Origin: Sulfurospirillum sp964441765
GTDB lineage: Bacteria; Campylobacterota; Campylobacteria; Campylobacterales; Sulfurospirillaceae
DNA length: 33,111 nt
Direction of reading: 5' to 3'
Assembly (NCBI GenBank): GCA_964441765.1
Contig: CAYTVI010000016.1
Coordinates: forward strand, 1 to 33,111
In this document: in pieces, positions 1 through 7,769 of the stretch
How positions within the stretch are numbered: the first letter of the stretch is position 1
Layout: each line of letters opens with the position of its first letter
The notes under the pieces: generated by a model
The model's input: only the letters and a program-made list of their open reading frames with translations
Told to the model about the DNA's origin: nothing
Databases searched by the model: none
Made by a program: the position numbers and the translations under genes

Positions 1-619
1 TATACACGTCACAATGTGCGGAATTTTCTTGGTCGATATGCTCTAAAAATTTAGCGAGGGCATTTTTACGAAAATCACTCCGAATGGGACCTGGCTCAAT
101 CAGCACAACCTCTATGCCACTGCCGTGTAATTCAAGTCGCATCGTATCTGCCAATCCTTCAATGGCAAATTTGGAAGCATTGTACGCTCCTCGGTAACTC
201 ATCGCCACAAAACCCAAAATGGAGCTGTTGTAAATGATGCGACCGCTTTTTTGCTTACGCATGTAGGGGATAACGAGGTTGGTAAGCTCTTGAGTGCCAA
301 AGACATTGGTCTCAAACTGTTCACGAAGCACCTCACGCTTCAAATCCTCCACGGCTCCTGGTTGCCCGTAAGCGCCATTGTTAAACAGCACGTCAATATG
401 CCCACCCGTTTGGGAGAGCATCCATGCAAGCGCCTCGTGCATACTTTCACTGTCGCACAGATCCAGCCTAAAGGCATTAAGCCCCTCAGATTTTAAGCGC
501 TCCACATCTGCCTCTTTGCGACACGTGGCAAAAACGGTGTAACCTAACTTTTGAAGCCCATGCGCACAGGTGTAGCCAATGCCTGAAGAACAGCCTGTAA
601 TAAGAATGGATTTTGACAC
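1..619 (-). CDS. Short-chain dehydrogenase/reductase, 3' end outside window
   Basis: This NAD(P)-dependent oxidoreductase of the classical SDR family is read on the minus strand from a GTG at 619-617 and leaves the window at base 1, so about 206 codons are visible. The N-terminus VSKSILITGCSSGIG carries the Rossmann glycine motif. NNGAYG stands in the NNAG position, YNSS supplies the catalytic serine and YNASK the Tyr-x-x-x-Lys pair, followed by an IEPGPIRS segment typical of the family. The GTG has an AAAGG stretch a few bases upstream and no in-frame ATG fits better. The substrate cannot be told. It lies 63 bases downstream of the carboxynorspermidine dehydrogenase on the same strand, but two palindromes separate them, so co-transcription is uncertain. 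Confidence 0.85.
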   Translation of the reverse strand, partial: MSKSILITGCSSGIGYTCAHGLQKLGYTVFATCRKEADVERLKSEGLNAFRLDLCDSESMHEALAWMLSQTGGHIDVLFNNGAYGQPGAVEDLKREVLREQFETNVFGTQELTNLVIPYMRKQKSGRIIYNSSILGFVAMSYRGAYNASKFAIEGLADTMRLELHGSGIEVVLIEPGPIRSDFRKNALAKFLEHIDQENSAHCDVY

Positions 620-627
620 GATTAGCC

Positions 628-639
628 TTTACATGTAAA
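628..639. repeat. TTTACATGTAAA palindrome, copy 1
   Basis: Perfect 12-bp palindrome in the gap between the SDR gene and the carboxynorspermidine dehydrogenase gene. It is one of five full-length copies in the window; see the finding on this repeat. Confidence 0.8.
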
Positions 640-648
640 AAGGAAGGG

Positions 649-674
649 TGAGAGCTTTACATGTAAAGCTCTCA
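649..674. repeat. 26-bp perfect palindrome with TTTACATGTAAA core
   Basis: The sequence from 649 to 674 is its own reverse complement. The core 656-667 is TTTACATGTAAA, extended on each side by TGAGAGC/GCTCTCA. It starts 8 bases beyond the stop codon of the carboxynorspermidine dehydrogenase gene (minus strand), so in RNA it could form a hairpin and act as a terminator or RNA-stabilising end. No uninterrupted U-tract directly follows on the minus strand, so the terminator reading is tentative. Confidence 0.65.
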
Positions 675-682
675 AAATAGCA

Positions 683-1897
683 TTATTTAACCTCAAACGT
701 CTCTTCGGGTTTCATTTCAATGATTTTCCACGGAAGCCCTTGAACATTGAGTTCATCCATAAAAGGTTTTGCGTCAAACTGTTCCATGTTGAACACACCT
801 TTGCCAGACCATTTGCCCTCTAACATCAATTTCGCACCAATCATCGCTGGAACACCCGTGGTATAACTCACCGCTTGCGCACCTGTCTCACGGTAGCACT
901 CTTGGTGGTCGCAGACATTGTAGATGTAGATTTTGCGTTTTTTGCCGTCCTTCACACCTTCAAACACACACCCGATGTTGGTAAAGCCAACCGTTCGAGG
1001 TCCTAGGCTTGCAGGGTCTGGAAGCAAGGTTTTTAAAAATTCGATTGGGACGATTTTCATACCTTTGTGTTCTACCTCATCAATGCGAAGCATACCGATA
1101 TTTTCCAAACACTTCATGTGTGTGAGGTAGCTTTGACCAAAGGTCATAAAGAAACGAATACGCTTAAGCCCTTTAATGTTCAGCACTAGCGATTCTAACT
1201 CTTCATGGTACAATAAATAACTGTCTTTTGGTCCTACTTCTGGGTAATCCCAAACCATTTTAACGGAGACTGGCTCGGTTTCTATCCATTTGCCCTCTTC
1301 CCAATAGCGCCCTTTTGAGCTCACTTCTCGAAGGTTGATTTCTGGGTTAAAGTTGGTGGCAAACGGATACCCATGATCACCCGCATTACAGTCTAAAATG
1401 TCGATGGTATGAATCTCATCAAAGAGATACTGCTGTGCATACGCACAAAAGACGTTGGTCACACCGGGGTCAAAACCACTGCCTAAAAGCGCCATAATGC
1501 CCGCTTCTTTAAAAGCGTTATCTCGTGCCCATTGCTCTTTGTATTCAAATTTTGCCAAATCAGGATGCTCGTAATTTGCGGTATCAAGGTAAGGTACTTT
1601 GGTTTTTACACACGCATCCATGATAGTCAAATCTTGGTATGGAAGAGCAATGTTTAGCACCAAAGCAGGTTTGACTTGCTCAATTAAGGCGACTAAAGCG
1701 TCCACATCATCCGCATCAATCGCTGCGGTTTCAATGTTTACATGTAAAGACTCTTTAATCTCCGCTGCAATCTGGTCACACTTTGATTTGGTTCGGCTTG
1801 CTAAGACGATTTTAGTGAACACTTCGCTGTTCATTGCGCATTTTTTGGTAACCACACGGCTGACACCGCCCGCACCGATAATTAATACTGTTGCCAT
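683..1897 (-). CDS. Carboxynorspermidine/carboxyspermidine dehydrogenase (saccharopine dehydrogenase fold)
   Basis: Predicted 404-residue NADPH-dependent enzyme that condenses L-aspartate semialdehyde with a diamine to give carboxy(nor)spermidine, the alternative spermidine route used by Campylobacterota in place of SpeE. The N-terminus ATVLIIGAGGVSRVV is a Rossmann dinucleotide motif. The body matches the bacterial Lys1-like group: DTANYEHPD, GSGFDPGVTNVFCAYA and a cytosolic, signal-free composition. An in-frame ATG exists seven codons upstream (1918), but the ATG at 1897 has AAAGGA about seven bases before it and starts directly at the Rossmann strand, so I prefer it. The decarboxylase partner (nspC) is not in the window. 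The family call is firm; the exact diamine (putrescine or diaminopropane) is inferred. Confidence 0.85.
   Translation of the reverse strand: MATVLIIGAGGVSRVVTKKCAMNSEVFTKIVLASRTKSKCDQIAAEIKESLHVNIETAAIDADDVDALVALIEQVKPALVLNIALPYQDLTIMDACVKTKVPYLDTANYEHPDLAKFEYKEQWARDNAFKEAGIMALLGSGFDPGVTNVFCAYAQQYLFDEIHTIDILDCNAGDHGYPFATNFNPEINLREVSSKGRYWEEGKWIETEPVSVKMVWDYPEVGPKDSYLLYHEELESLVLNIKGLKRIRFFMTFGQSYLTHMKCLENIGMLRIDEVEHKGMKIVPIEFLKTLLPDPASLGPRTVGFTNIGCVFEGVKDGKKRKIYIYNVCDHQECYRETGAQAVSYTTGVPAMIGAKLMLEGKWSGKGVFNMEQFDAKPFMDELNVQGLPWKIIEMKPEETFEVK
1737..1748. repeat. TTTACATGTAAA palindrome, copy inside a gene
   Basis: Full 12-bp copy within the carboxynorspermidine dehydrogenase gene, where it encodes Leu-His-Val in the local reading frame. 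Confidence 0.8.
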
Positions 1898-2000
1898 GAT
1901 TTTCCTTTTAGGTTTCATTATGAGGCTTCTTTAATAATCCCTATCGCAATAGAAATTATCAAAAAAGCCTGATGTATTTTATGATTTCTTGATTACTACT

Positions 2001-2591
2001 TTATTTCAAACTGTTAATAACGATATGCGCCAATTCAAGCGCTTTTGCTCGGTGCGAAAAGGCTTTTTTGACACTTTCCTCTAACTCGCCTAAGGTTTTG
2101 TCATACCCGCAAGGGATAAACATCGGGTCATACCCAAAACCATTCTGACCTCTTGCCTCTGCCAATGCCTCGCCGTGCATCCAACCATGCACACAAAACT
2201 CTCCTTTAGCGCACACCAGCGCAATGGCTGCGGTGTAAAATGCGGGTGTTTTTGCCACACCTTTTTCTTTGAGCGTTGCGATGAGTTTGTTTAAATTGGC
2301 TTCAGAACTTGCCCCAACGCCTGCATAACGCGCACTGTAAATACCAGGAATTCCACCTAAAAGAGGCACACTAATACCACTATCATCACTCAGCACCATC
2401 ACGTTTTTATCGCTTAGTTTTTCATAGACAGCACGTGCTTTAATGAGCGCATTTTCTTTAAACGTAGTACCTGTTTCTTCAATCTCAAAAGGCTTCATAA
2501 TATCACTGTACGCAACCACTTCATACTCATGTATCCATGCTTGAAACTCTTTCACTTTGCCTTGATTGGACGTTGCTAAAACTATCTTCAA
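2001..2591 (-). CDS. rdgB: Non-canonical purine NTP pyrophosphatase (dITP/XTP)
   Basis: RdgB/HAM1 family, 196 residues, the usual length. It hydrolyses dITP, XTP and ITP to monophosphates and so keeps deaminated purines out of DNA and RNA. The substrate-binding motifs are all visible: ATSNQGKVKEF at the N-terminus, LSDDSGISV with the catalytic acidic residues, GQNGFGYDPMF and SHRAKAL near the C-terminus. The start codon is TTG at 2591; a GGAG Shine-Dalgarno lies about six bases upstream and the protein begins exactly where the family does. It is followed downstream by the polyamine gene and preceded by mltA with a 48-base gap, so a short minus-strand operon is possible. Confidence 0.93.
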   Translation of the reverse strand: MKIVLATSNQGKVKEFQAWIHEYEVVAYSDIMKPFEIEETGTTFKENALIKARAVYEKLSDKNVMVLSDDSGISVPLLGGIPGIYSARYAGVGASSEANLNKLIATLKEKGVAKTPAFYTAAIALVCAKGEFCVHGWMHGEALAEARGQNGFGYDPMFIPCGYDKTLGELEESVKKAFSHRAKALELAHIVINSLK

Positions 2592-2639
2592 ACGGTGCTC
2601 CGAAAACTTAGATGAATCTATATTGTAGCGAGATTTTGT

Positions 2640-3704
2640 TTAAATTTTAGGAACCATCACCCACACTTCAAGGGGGGCTTTCAGCTCACCGGCTATCCAT
2701 TTGGCTCGCTCTCCATACCCCATAAACATATCGGCTCGGTTAGGCCCCTTAATCGCCCCACCTGTGTCTTGCGCAAAAACAAATTTATGCACACTATACA
2801 CGGCAGATTCACTTTTAATCGCTACAAGCGAACCAAGAGGAATAAAGCTTCTATCCACCGCGATGGAGCGTTCAGGTGTAAGCACTAGTCCTAAACTTCC
2901 CGTTGCTTTTTGCTCCATTTTTCGGAAAAAAACATAACTAGGATTGGTGTTTAAAAGCTCATCTATCTTTGAGGGATTTTTATCTAACCACGCACGAATG
3001 CTTTGTAAAGAGACCTCTTCCACAGAGGCAAAAATACCGCGGTTTATCATCTCTCGTCCCAATGATTTGTAACTATGTCCATTACTATCGGCATACCCTA
3101 TAAAAATAACCCTGCCATCATCTAATTCCACTCTGCCTGAACCTTGCACTTCCATAAAGAAAAGGTCGATTTTATCATCCACATAACAGAGTATTTCCGC
3201 ATCCAGCTTTCGTTTTGTTATCTCTTCACGCGTAAAATAAGGAAGCATCTTGCCTTTGACGGAGCGCCCTCGCATCTTTTTATCATTTTCGCCTACGATG
3301 GTGACTAAATCTTTGGGCTTACCGTACACAGGGTATTTAAAGCGCTCTGTTTTTTTTAAACTACCGTACAAGAGTGGCTCATAATAGCCTGTGAGCATTG
3401 AGCGTTGCGAGTTTGGCTCAACCCTTTTAAGCTCAAAATTTTCTTCAAAAAAAGCTTTGGCATCTTTTACATGTAACGCTTTATGGCACGCTTCAGGATA
3501 GACTTTTTTCGTAAGATTTGCTTCACAATTATGACGAAACAGCCCCAAAAGCTCATCAAAATTCTCATTTTGACTCAAAATATCAAATTTTTCAAGAGGC
3601 GTGATGGTTTCAGTGGGAGTCGTTTGGGTTAAACTAGAAGATTTAGGAGCGCAACCGCTCAACAAGGCTAAAGAAACAAAAGCAAAGGCTAAAAAAGGGT
3701 ACAT
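2640..3704 (-). CDS. mltA: Membrane-bound lytic murein transglycosylase A
   Basis: Predicted outer-membrane lipoprotein of 354 residues that cleaves peptidoglycan glycan strands with formation of 1,6-anhydromuramic acid. The signal peptide ends in the lipobox LLSGC with Cys18 as the lipidated residue. The MltA barrel domain follows (GYYEPLL near residue 107), and the C-terminal 3D domain contains AQDTGGAIKGPNRADMFMGYG-type sequence with the catalytic aspartate in the DTGGAI stretch. A GGAG Shine-Dalgarno precedes the ATG at 3704. Upstream lies a terminator for the small gene at 3745, so mltA probably has its own promoter or depends on read-through. Confidence 0.92.
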   Translation of the reverse strand: MYPFLAFAFVSLALLSGCAPKSSSLTQTTPTETITPLEKFDILSQNENFDELLGLFRHNCEANLTKKVYPEACHKALHVKDAKAFFEENFELKRVEPNSQRSMLTGYYEPLLYGSLKKTERFKYPVYGKPKDLVTIVGENDKKMRGRSVKGKMLPYFTREEITKRKLDAEILCYVDDKIDLFFMEVQGSGRVELDDGRVIFIGYADSNGHSYKSLGREMINRGIFASVEEVSLQSIRAWLDKNPSKIDELLNTNPSYVFFRKMEQKATGSLGLVLTPERSIAVDRSFIPLGSLVAIKSESAVYSVHKFVFAQDTGGAIKGPNRADMFMGYGERAKWIAGELKAPLEVWVMVPKI

Positions 3705-3713
3705 TTTTCTCCG

Positions 3714-3739
3714 TTAAAAAAAGGGGCTTTCACCCCTTA
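3714..3739 (-). terminator. Rho-independent terminator of the small membrane-protein gene
   Basis: On the minus strand the 6-bp stem AAGGGG/CCCCTT (3721-3726 with 3733-3738, loop of six) is followed by a run of T. It sits directly after the stop codon of the 52-residue gene and before mltA. Confidence 0.75.
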
Positions 3740-3744
3740 CGTTC

Positions 3745-3903
3745 TTATTTTCTAAGTGCGGCAAGTTCTGCTTTGATACTGCGAAACTCAGCTTCAATTT
3801 TAGTATGCTCTTGCACTACCCAACGGTTCAATCCGATGTAATAAAGGGTTACAAAATAAATTGTCGCTCCACCTGCAAATCCAAGTACATGTAAAATATC
3901 CAT
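3745..3903 (-). CDS. Small membrane protein, 52 residues, unknown function
   Basis: An ATG at 3903 preceded by AAAGGA opens a 52-codon frame ending in TAA at 3745. The product begins MDILHVLGFAGGATIYFV, has one hydrophobic segment at about residues 5-25, then a charged C-terminal helix (QEHTKIEAEFRSIKAELAAL) that could form a coiled coil. I do not recognise the family. The Shine-Dalgarno, the dedicated terminator right behind the stop codon and the coherent membrane topology support it being a real gene. The gap of 146 bases to the divergent MFS gene holds its promoter. The topology resembles small single-pass subunits or regulators, but no partner can be named. Confidence 0.7.
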   Translation of the reverse strand: MDILHVLGFAGGATIYFVTLYYIGLNRWVVQEHTKIEAEFRSIKAELAALRK

Positions 3904-4049
3904 CTGTTATCCTTTTTTTGGTCTGTATTTTGGAAGATTATAACATAAAATAACCTTTCTCATAGATACATTTGCAAACTTCATAGAATTTTCAAAGTTT
4001 AACAAAGGTAAAATCTCTCCTAATTAAAAATGAAGGATATCCCTAGCAT

Positions 4050-5366
4050 ATGCTCAAATCCGTTTTTCCCTTAAGTCTTATTATTTCGCTTCGTTTTTTA
4101 GGTCTGTTTATTGTTCTTCCCGTCCTCTCTGTTTACGCACTGGGGTTAGAGGGTTCGAGTGAGATTTTGGTGGGTATCACCATCGGTGGATACGCCGTAA
4201 CGCAAATGTTACTTCAAATTCCTTTTGGGATTCTCTCCGATAAAATTGGACGAAAAATTACTATTTTTATTGGACTTGTTATTTTTATTATCGGCTCACT
4301 TATCTGTGGTTTTGCCGAGCATATCTATACCCTTATGGCGGGACGCTTTTTACAAGGTGCAGGAGCTATAGGCGCTGTGGGTACTGCGATGATTAGCGAT
4401 ATGGTCAAAGAAGAGGTACGTGCTAAAGCGATGGCGATTATGGGAGGAAGCATTGCCGCGAGTTTTGCGCTCTCCATGATGTTAGGCTCTCTCATCGGTG
4501 GCTATTATGGCGTGGATAAACTCTTTTTTATTACCACCGCTCTTTCCATCTTAGCGATTATTATCCTCTATACGAAAGTTCCAAACCCTCCTAAAATTGT
4601 TCACCACTACGGTGCAGACGAACGCGAGCTCAAACATATCTTCAAAGACCACGATTTGATGAAGATGAACATCACCAATATGTTACAAAAAGGGATGATG
4701 ACTTTAGCATTTATGGTGATTCCCATTGTGATGATACAAGAGTACGGTTTTGCTAAAAAAGAGTTGTGGATGGTTTATCTGCCTGCGATGATTTGTGGGG
4801 TTCTTGCCATGGGACCTTCGGCGATTATTGGTGAGAAGAAACACCGTGCAAAAGAGATGCTTATGGTCGGTGTGGTCTTTTTTAGCATCAGCTACTTACT
4901 GATGGGCTATTCACACAGTGCTGTATGGTTTATCACCGGTGTGGTCGTCTTTTTTATCGGCTTTAATATGCACGAGCCTTTGATGCAATCTATGGCAAGT
5001 AAGTACGCAAAAATTCATCAAAAAGGAGCCGCACTTGGCGTGTTTAACTCCTTTGGATACGCAGGAACCTTTGTGGGTGGTGTTTTTGGAGGCTTCTTTT
5101 TAGAGCATTATGGCATCATGCAAATTGCATGGGTTATGTTTTTAGTCTGTGTAGCGTGGCTTTTTCTCATCGCCTCATTAAGACACCCAGGTCTTAATAA
5201 AAATCTCTACCTTGCCTACGACACCATCGACCTTTCACGTGTGCAACATCTTTTACATGTAAAAGGGATTATTGAGTGGTATAAAAATGAAAGTGAACAG
5301 ATTTTGGTCGTCAAATACGACTCTAAAACAACCGATAAAGAGACGATTTTAGCGGTTCTTGAGTAA
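4050..5366 (+). CDS. MFS transporter, YajR-like, with C-terminal ferredoxin-like (YAM) domain
   Basis: Inner-membrane major facilitator protein of 438 residues with twelve predicted hydrophobic segments. The MFS motif A between TM2 and TM3 reads GILSDKIGRKITIFIG, and motif-B-like GRFLQGAGAIGAVG follows. After the last TM segment (about residue 380) a soluble tail of about 55 residues with a beta-alpha-beta-beta-alpha-beta pattern (LYLAYDTI...LHVKGIIEWY...QILVVKYD...ETILAVL) resembles the YAM domain of E. coli YajR. Substrate unknown; many such proteins are drug or proton antiporters. The ATG at 4050 has AAGGA upstream at an acceptable distance. The yqaA-like gene begins five bases after the stop, so the two are probably co-transcribed. 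Confidence 0.85.
   Translation: MLKSVFPLSLIISLRFLGLFIVLPVLSVYALGLEGSSEILVGITIGGYAVTQMLLQIPFGILSDKIGRKITIFIGLVIFIIGSLICGFAEHIYTLMAGRFLQGAGAIGAVGTAMISDMVKEEVRAKAMAIMGGSIAASFALSMMLGSLIGGYYGVDKLFFITTALSILAIIILYTKVPNPPKIVHHYGADERELKHIFKDHDLMKMNITNMLQKGMMTLAFMVIPIVMIQEYGFAKKELWMVYLPAMICGVLAMGPSAIIGEKKHRAKEMLMVGVVFFSISYLLMGYSHSAVWFITGVVVFFIGFNMHEPLMQSMASKYAKIHQKGAALGVFNSFGYAGTFVGGVFGGFFLEHYGIMQIAWVMFLVCVAWLFLIASLRHPGLNKNLYLAYDTIDLSRVQHLLHVKGIIEWYKNESEQILVVKYDSKTTDKETILAVLE
5252..5263. repeat. TTTACATGTAAA palindrome, copy inside the MFS gene
   Basis: Full 12-bp copy (14 bp with flanking T and A) that encodes Leu-His-Val-Lys in the soluble tail of the transporter. Confidence 0.8.
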
Positions 5367-5371
5367 AAAAG

Positions 5372-5791
5372 ATGGCTTACCTTAGCCTCTTTTTGACCGC
5401 TTTTGCCTCCGCTACGTTGTTACCGGGTGGAAGCGAAGCACTCTTTGTCTATCTTCTTGGTGAAAAACTAAATATCTTTTTCTTGCTTCTTTTTGCAACC
5501 ATCGGCAATACCTTAGGCTCTTGTGTGAACTTTGTGCTGGGAAAATATGCCTCAGCCTTTGCCCTCTCCAAAGGCTACATGCGTGAAAAACATCTCAAAA
5601 AAGCTTCATCTCTCTTTGAAAAATACGGAGCACTCAGCCTGCTTTTTTCATGGTTTCCTATCATCGGTGACCCGCTCACCTTTGTCGCTGGCATGGTGCG
5701 TTATGCATGGTGGAAATTTGTCATCATCGTAGGGCTTGCTAAATTGGCGCGGTATATTTTTGTCTATCTTGGCTTTTTAGCTGTTCTGTAG
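5372..5791 (+). CDS. YqaA-like small inner-membrane protein (SNARE-associated/VTT family)
   Basis: A 139-residue integral membrane protein with four or five hydrophobic segments. LLPGGSEALFVYLLG near residue 17 and LFATIGNTLGSCVNFVLGKYA, followed by FSWFPIIGDPLTFVAGMVR, are characteristic of the YqaA branch of the DedA/VTT superfamily. These proteins are linked to envelope lipid homeostasis, but YqaA itself has no firm biochemical role. It follows the MFS gene by five bases and ends 36 bases before the convergent moeA gene. No strong Shine-Dalgarno is seen, which suggests translational coupling to the upstream gene. Confidence 0.82.
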   Translation: MAYLSLFLTAFASATLLPGGSEALFVYLLGEKLNIFFLLLFATIGNTLGSCVNFVLGKYASAFALSKGYMREKHLKKASSLFEKYGALSLLFSWFPIIGDPLTFVAGMVRYAWWKFVIIVGLAKLARYIFVYLGFLAVL

Positions 5792-5827
5792 TATCTATAA
5801 ATGGGTGGGTATGATATTACCCAATGT

Positions 5828-7042
5828 TTACACATCTAGCAATACCACATCCACCATCTCGCCTTTTTCAATTTTCACAACATCTTTTTCCACGCGTAAA
5901 AGGGAAGGATTATCTAAAAGATTATTTAAGATAGCACTACTGCCCTCTTTTTTACCTTCTAAATCTACAACGAGTTGCCCTTGGTTAAAACGAAGATTGC
6001 AGGCGGTAAATTCAACAAATTTGGAGCGTTTTTTATACAGCTCACCCATGTACGCTTTTACTGTGGGTAGCGCAAAACTTTGTGCACGCATTTTGCGAAG
6101 CAATGGAGCGATGAACAAGAAGGTACACACCGAAGCGCTGTAAGGAAAGCCTGGGAGTGCGTAGATATATTTATGACCCGATTTCACCACACGAATGTGA
6201 CGTCCTGGTTTCATGTACGAACCATCGATGATATTTTCAATGCGCATATCGGTCAAGATGCTTTGAATAAAATCAAAATCCCCGACACTTCCCCCACCTG
6301 TAGTTGCAACGATGTCGCTCCATTGTAAAGCTTGGCGTAGCTGTCGCTCGATGAGAGAGCGGTCATCACGGATCAGTTTAAAACGCATCGTTTCACAACC
6401 AAGTTGGCGCAAAATGGCTTCAACGGTGACATGATTTGAGCTGCGAATCTGCGCTGAGGAGTGTTTTGGCTCACCAAAATCTAGGATTTCATTGCCTGTT
6501 GAGAGGATTGCGACGCGAGGACGCATAAAAACTTCGACTTGTACAAGACCTAGTTCTGCCATCACACCGATTTCTGCAAAACCGATTTTGGTACCTTTTT
6601 GAATAAGTACTTCGCCTGCTTTATAGTTTTCTCCCACAGGGCGCACCGCAAACCCTTTAGGCACAGCAGAGGTGATGTGTACCATACCCTCTTTGACTTC
6701 GACATTTTCGATAGGGATGAGCGTGTTACTTCCCGCACTCATCAGTGAGCCTGTAAACGTTTTGACACATTCGCCTTTGTGAACAACACCGTGTGTTTCG
6801 CTCCCCGCAGGCACAAAGTCACTGAGGCGAAGAGTGCCTAATTCTTGGTCGATAAAACGAATGGCATACCCATCCATCGAAGAGGTTTCATGGGTGGGAT
6901 TGTTTTCGTGAGCCACAATATCAACCGCAAGAAAACGCCCTAATGCATCGCCAATAAAAATATTTTCAACACCAAGTTCTGTCGTAATAGACTCTTCTAA
7001 AGCCTTTAAGGTTTCATCAAAAGGGGCAAAAGAGCTACTCAT
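5828..7042 (-). CDS. moeA: Molybdopterin molybdenumtransferase MoeA
   Basis: A 404-residue cytosolic enzyme that inserts molybdate into adenylylated molybdopterin, the last common step of molybdenum cofactor synthesis. Length matches the family (about 410). The N-terminal domain holds SSMDGYAI, the central MoaB/Mog-like domain carries ILSTGNEIL and the cofactor-binding TGGGSVGDFDF, and the C-terminal domain contains ALPGFPYSA. The start ATG overlaps the moaE stop (ATGA), showing translational coupling. It is the last gene of the nifS-nifU-moaD-moaE-moeA set and ends against the convergent yqaA-like gene. Confidence 0.95.
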   Translation of the reverse strand: MSSSFAPFDETLKALEESITTELGVENIFIGDALGRFLAVDIVAHENNPTHETSSMDGYAIRFIDQELGTLRLSDFVPAGSETHGVVHKGECVKTFTGSLMSAGSNTLIPIENVEVKEGMVHITSAVPKGFAVRPVGENYKAGEVLIQKGTKIGFAEIGVMAELGLVQVEVFMRPRVAILSTGNEILDFGEPKHSSAQIRSSNHVTVEAILRQLGCETMRFKLIRDDRSLIERQLRQALQWSDIVATTGGGSVGDFDFIQSILTDMRIENIIDGSYMKPGRHIRVVKSGHKYIYALPGFPYSASVCTFLFIAPLLRKMRAQSFALPTVKAYMGELYKKRSKFVEFTACNLRFNQGQLVVDLEGKKEGSSAILNNLLDNPSLLRVEKDVVKIEKGEMVDVVLLDV

Positions 7043-7485
7043 GCATCTGCCTTTAAAAGTCCAGAGCCTTGAAGCACATGTGAGCGCTCTTTGGCGTAAA
7101 TTCGCTTGCCATCCACTAAGTCATACTTCCAAATAGGCGCATTGGCTTTAAAATCTTCTACAAAATCATTAATCATAGCAAGTGCGACTTTACGTTTTGG
7201 AGAGACAACCGCGGCAATGTAACTTGAAGTATGGTTAGGAACATCACCACGGGAATGTGCCATAAGAAGATAAGCGTTTTGTGCTTTGGCTTTTGTCTGC
7301 CATGCCTCAAACCAGCTGTTTAAGATAGGCTCATAAATATCAAAACTAAGTCCCTCAATACCATCTTCATCACGTACAATTCCAACAAAAGGAATGTATG
7401 CACCATAGTTTTTATCTTTAATACTATGATACCACTTATTTAAAATCGCCTCTACATGTAAAGGTCCATCATGCAGTTCTAGCAC
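7039..7485 (-). CDS. moaE: Molybdopterin synthase catalytic subunit MoaE
   Basis: The large subunit of molybdopterin synthase, 148 residues. With thiocarboxylated MoaD it converts precursor Z (cyclic pyranopterin monophosphate) to molybdopterin by adding two sulfurs. YIPFVGIVRDEDG matches the family N-terminus. The C-terminal FKANAPIWKYD provides both conserved lysines of the active site. The usual His-Arg before it is replaced by PKRK, a mild deviation. The start is a GTG at 7485 with GGAGG eight bases upstream; an ATG nearby is out of frame. It lies three bases after moaD and overlaps moeA by four. Confidence 0.92.
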   Translation of the reverse strand: MLELHDGPLHVEAILNKWYHSIKDKNYGAYIPFVGIVRDEDGIEGLSFDIYEPILNSWFEAWQTKAKAQNAYLLMAHSRGDVPNHTSSYIAAVVSPKRKVALAMINDFVEDFKANAPIWKYDLVDGKRIYAKERSHVLQGSGLLKADA

Positions 7486-7488
7486 GCA

Positions 7489-7710
7489 TCAACCTCCACA
7501 AACGGGTGGTAAAAGGGAAATTTTATCTTCTTGTGAGATAGGCATATCGAGGTTACAGACTAACGTGTCATTCACCGCAACGGCACAAATACCGAGCCAA
7601 TTTTGAAGTTCAGCGTCGTCTTTAAAGTAGTTTTTGAGCTCTTGAAGGTTGCTGATGTCCACTTCAATGCTCGGTCTGCCCAAAGGGCCTAAAAATTCGA
7701 TTTTTGCCAC
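7489..7710 (-). CDS. moaD: Molybdopterin synthase sulfur carrier subunit MoaD
   Basis: A 73-residue ubiquitin-like sulfur carrier. The C-terminus PPVCGG ends in the diglycine that is adenylylated by MoeB and thiocarboxylated before sulfur transfer in MoaE. The start is a GTG at 7710 with AAGGA upstream, and the beta-strand MAKIEFLGPLG follows directly. Neighbours: 59 bases downstream of nifU, then moaE after three bases. The link to a cysteine desulfurase in the same gene set fits the need for persulfide sulfur. A moeB-like activating enzyme is not in the window. Confidence 0.93.
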   Translation of the reverse strand: MAKIEFLGPLGRPSIEVDISNLQELKNYFKDDAELQNWLGICAVAVNDTLVCNLDMPISQEDKISLLPPVCGG

Positions 7711-7725
7711 AATACATCCTTAATT

Positions 7726-7736
7726 TTTACATGTAA
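7726..7736. repeat. TTTACATGTAA, near-complete palindrome copy
   Basis: Eleven of twelve bases of the TTTACATGTAAA palindrome, located in the short gap between nifU and moaD. Confidence 0.7.
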
Positions 7737-7769
7737 GACGTATTGGAGGGCAAAATCCCTCCAACCGTT

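Noticed and set aside
1599..1934. 111-residue plus-strand open frame antisense to the carboxynorspermidine dehydrogenase
   Set aside because: Shadow of a certain gene; no motif or ribosome-binding site.
5806..5823. Terminator hairpin TGGGTA/TACCCA between the yqaA-like gene and moeA
   Set aside because: Six-base stem without a T-run in either direction; too weak to claim.
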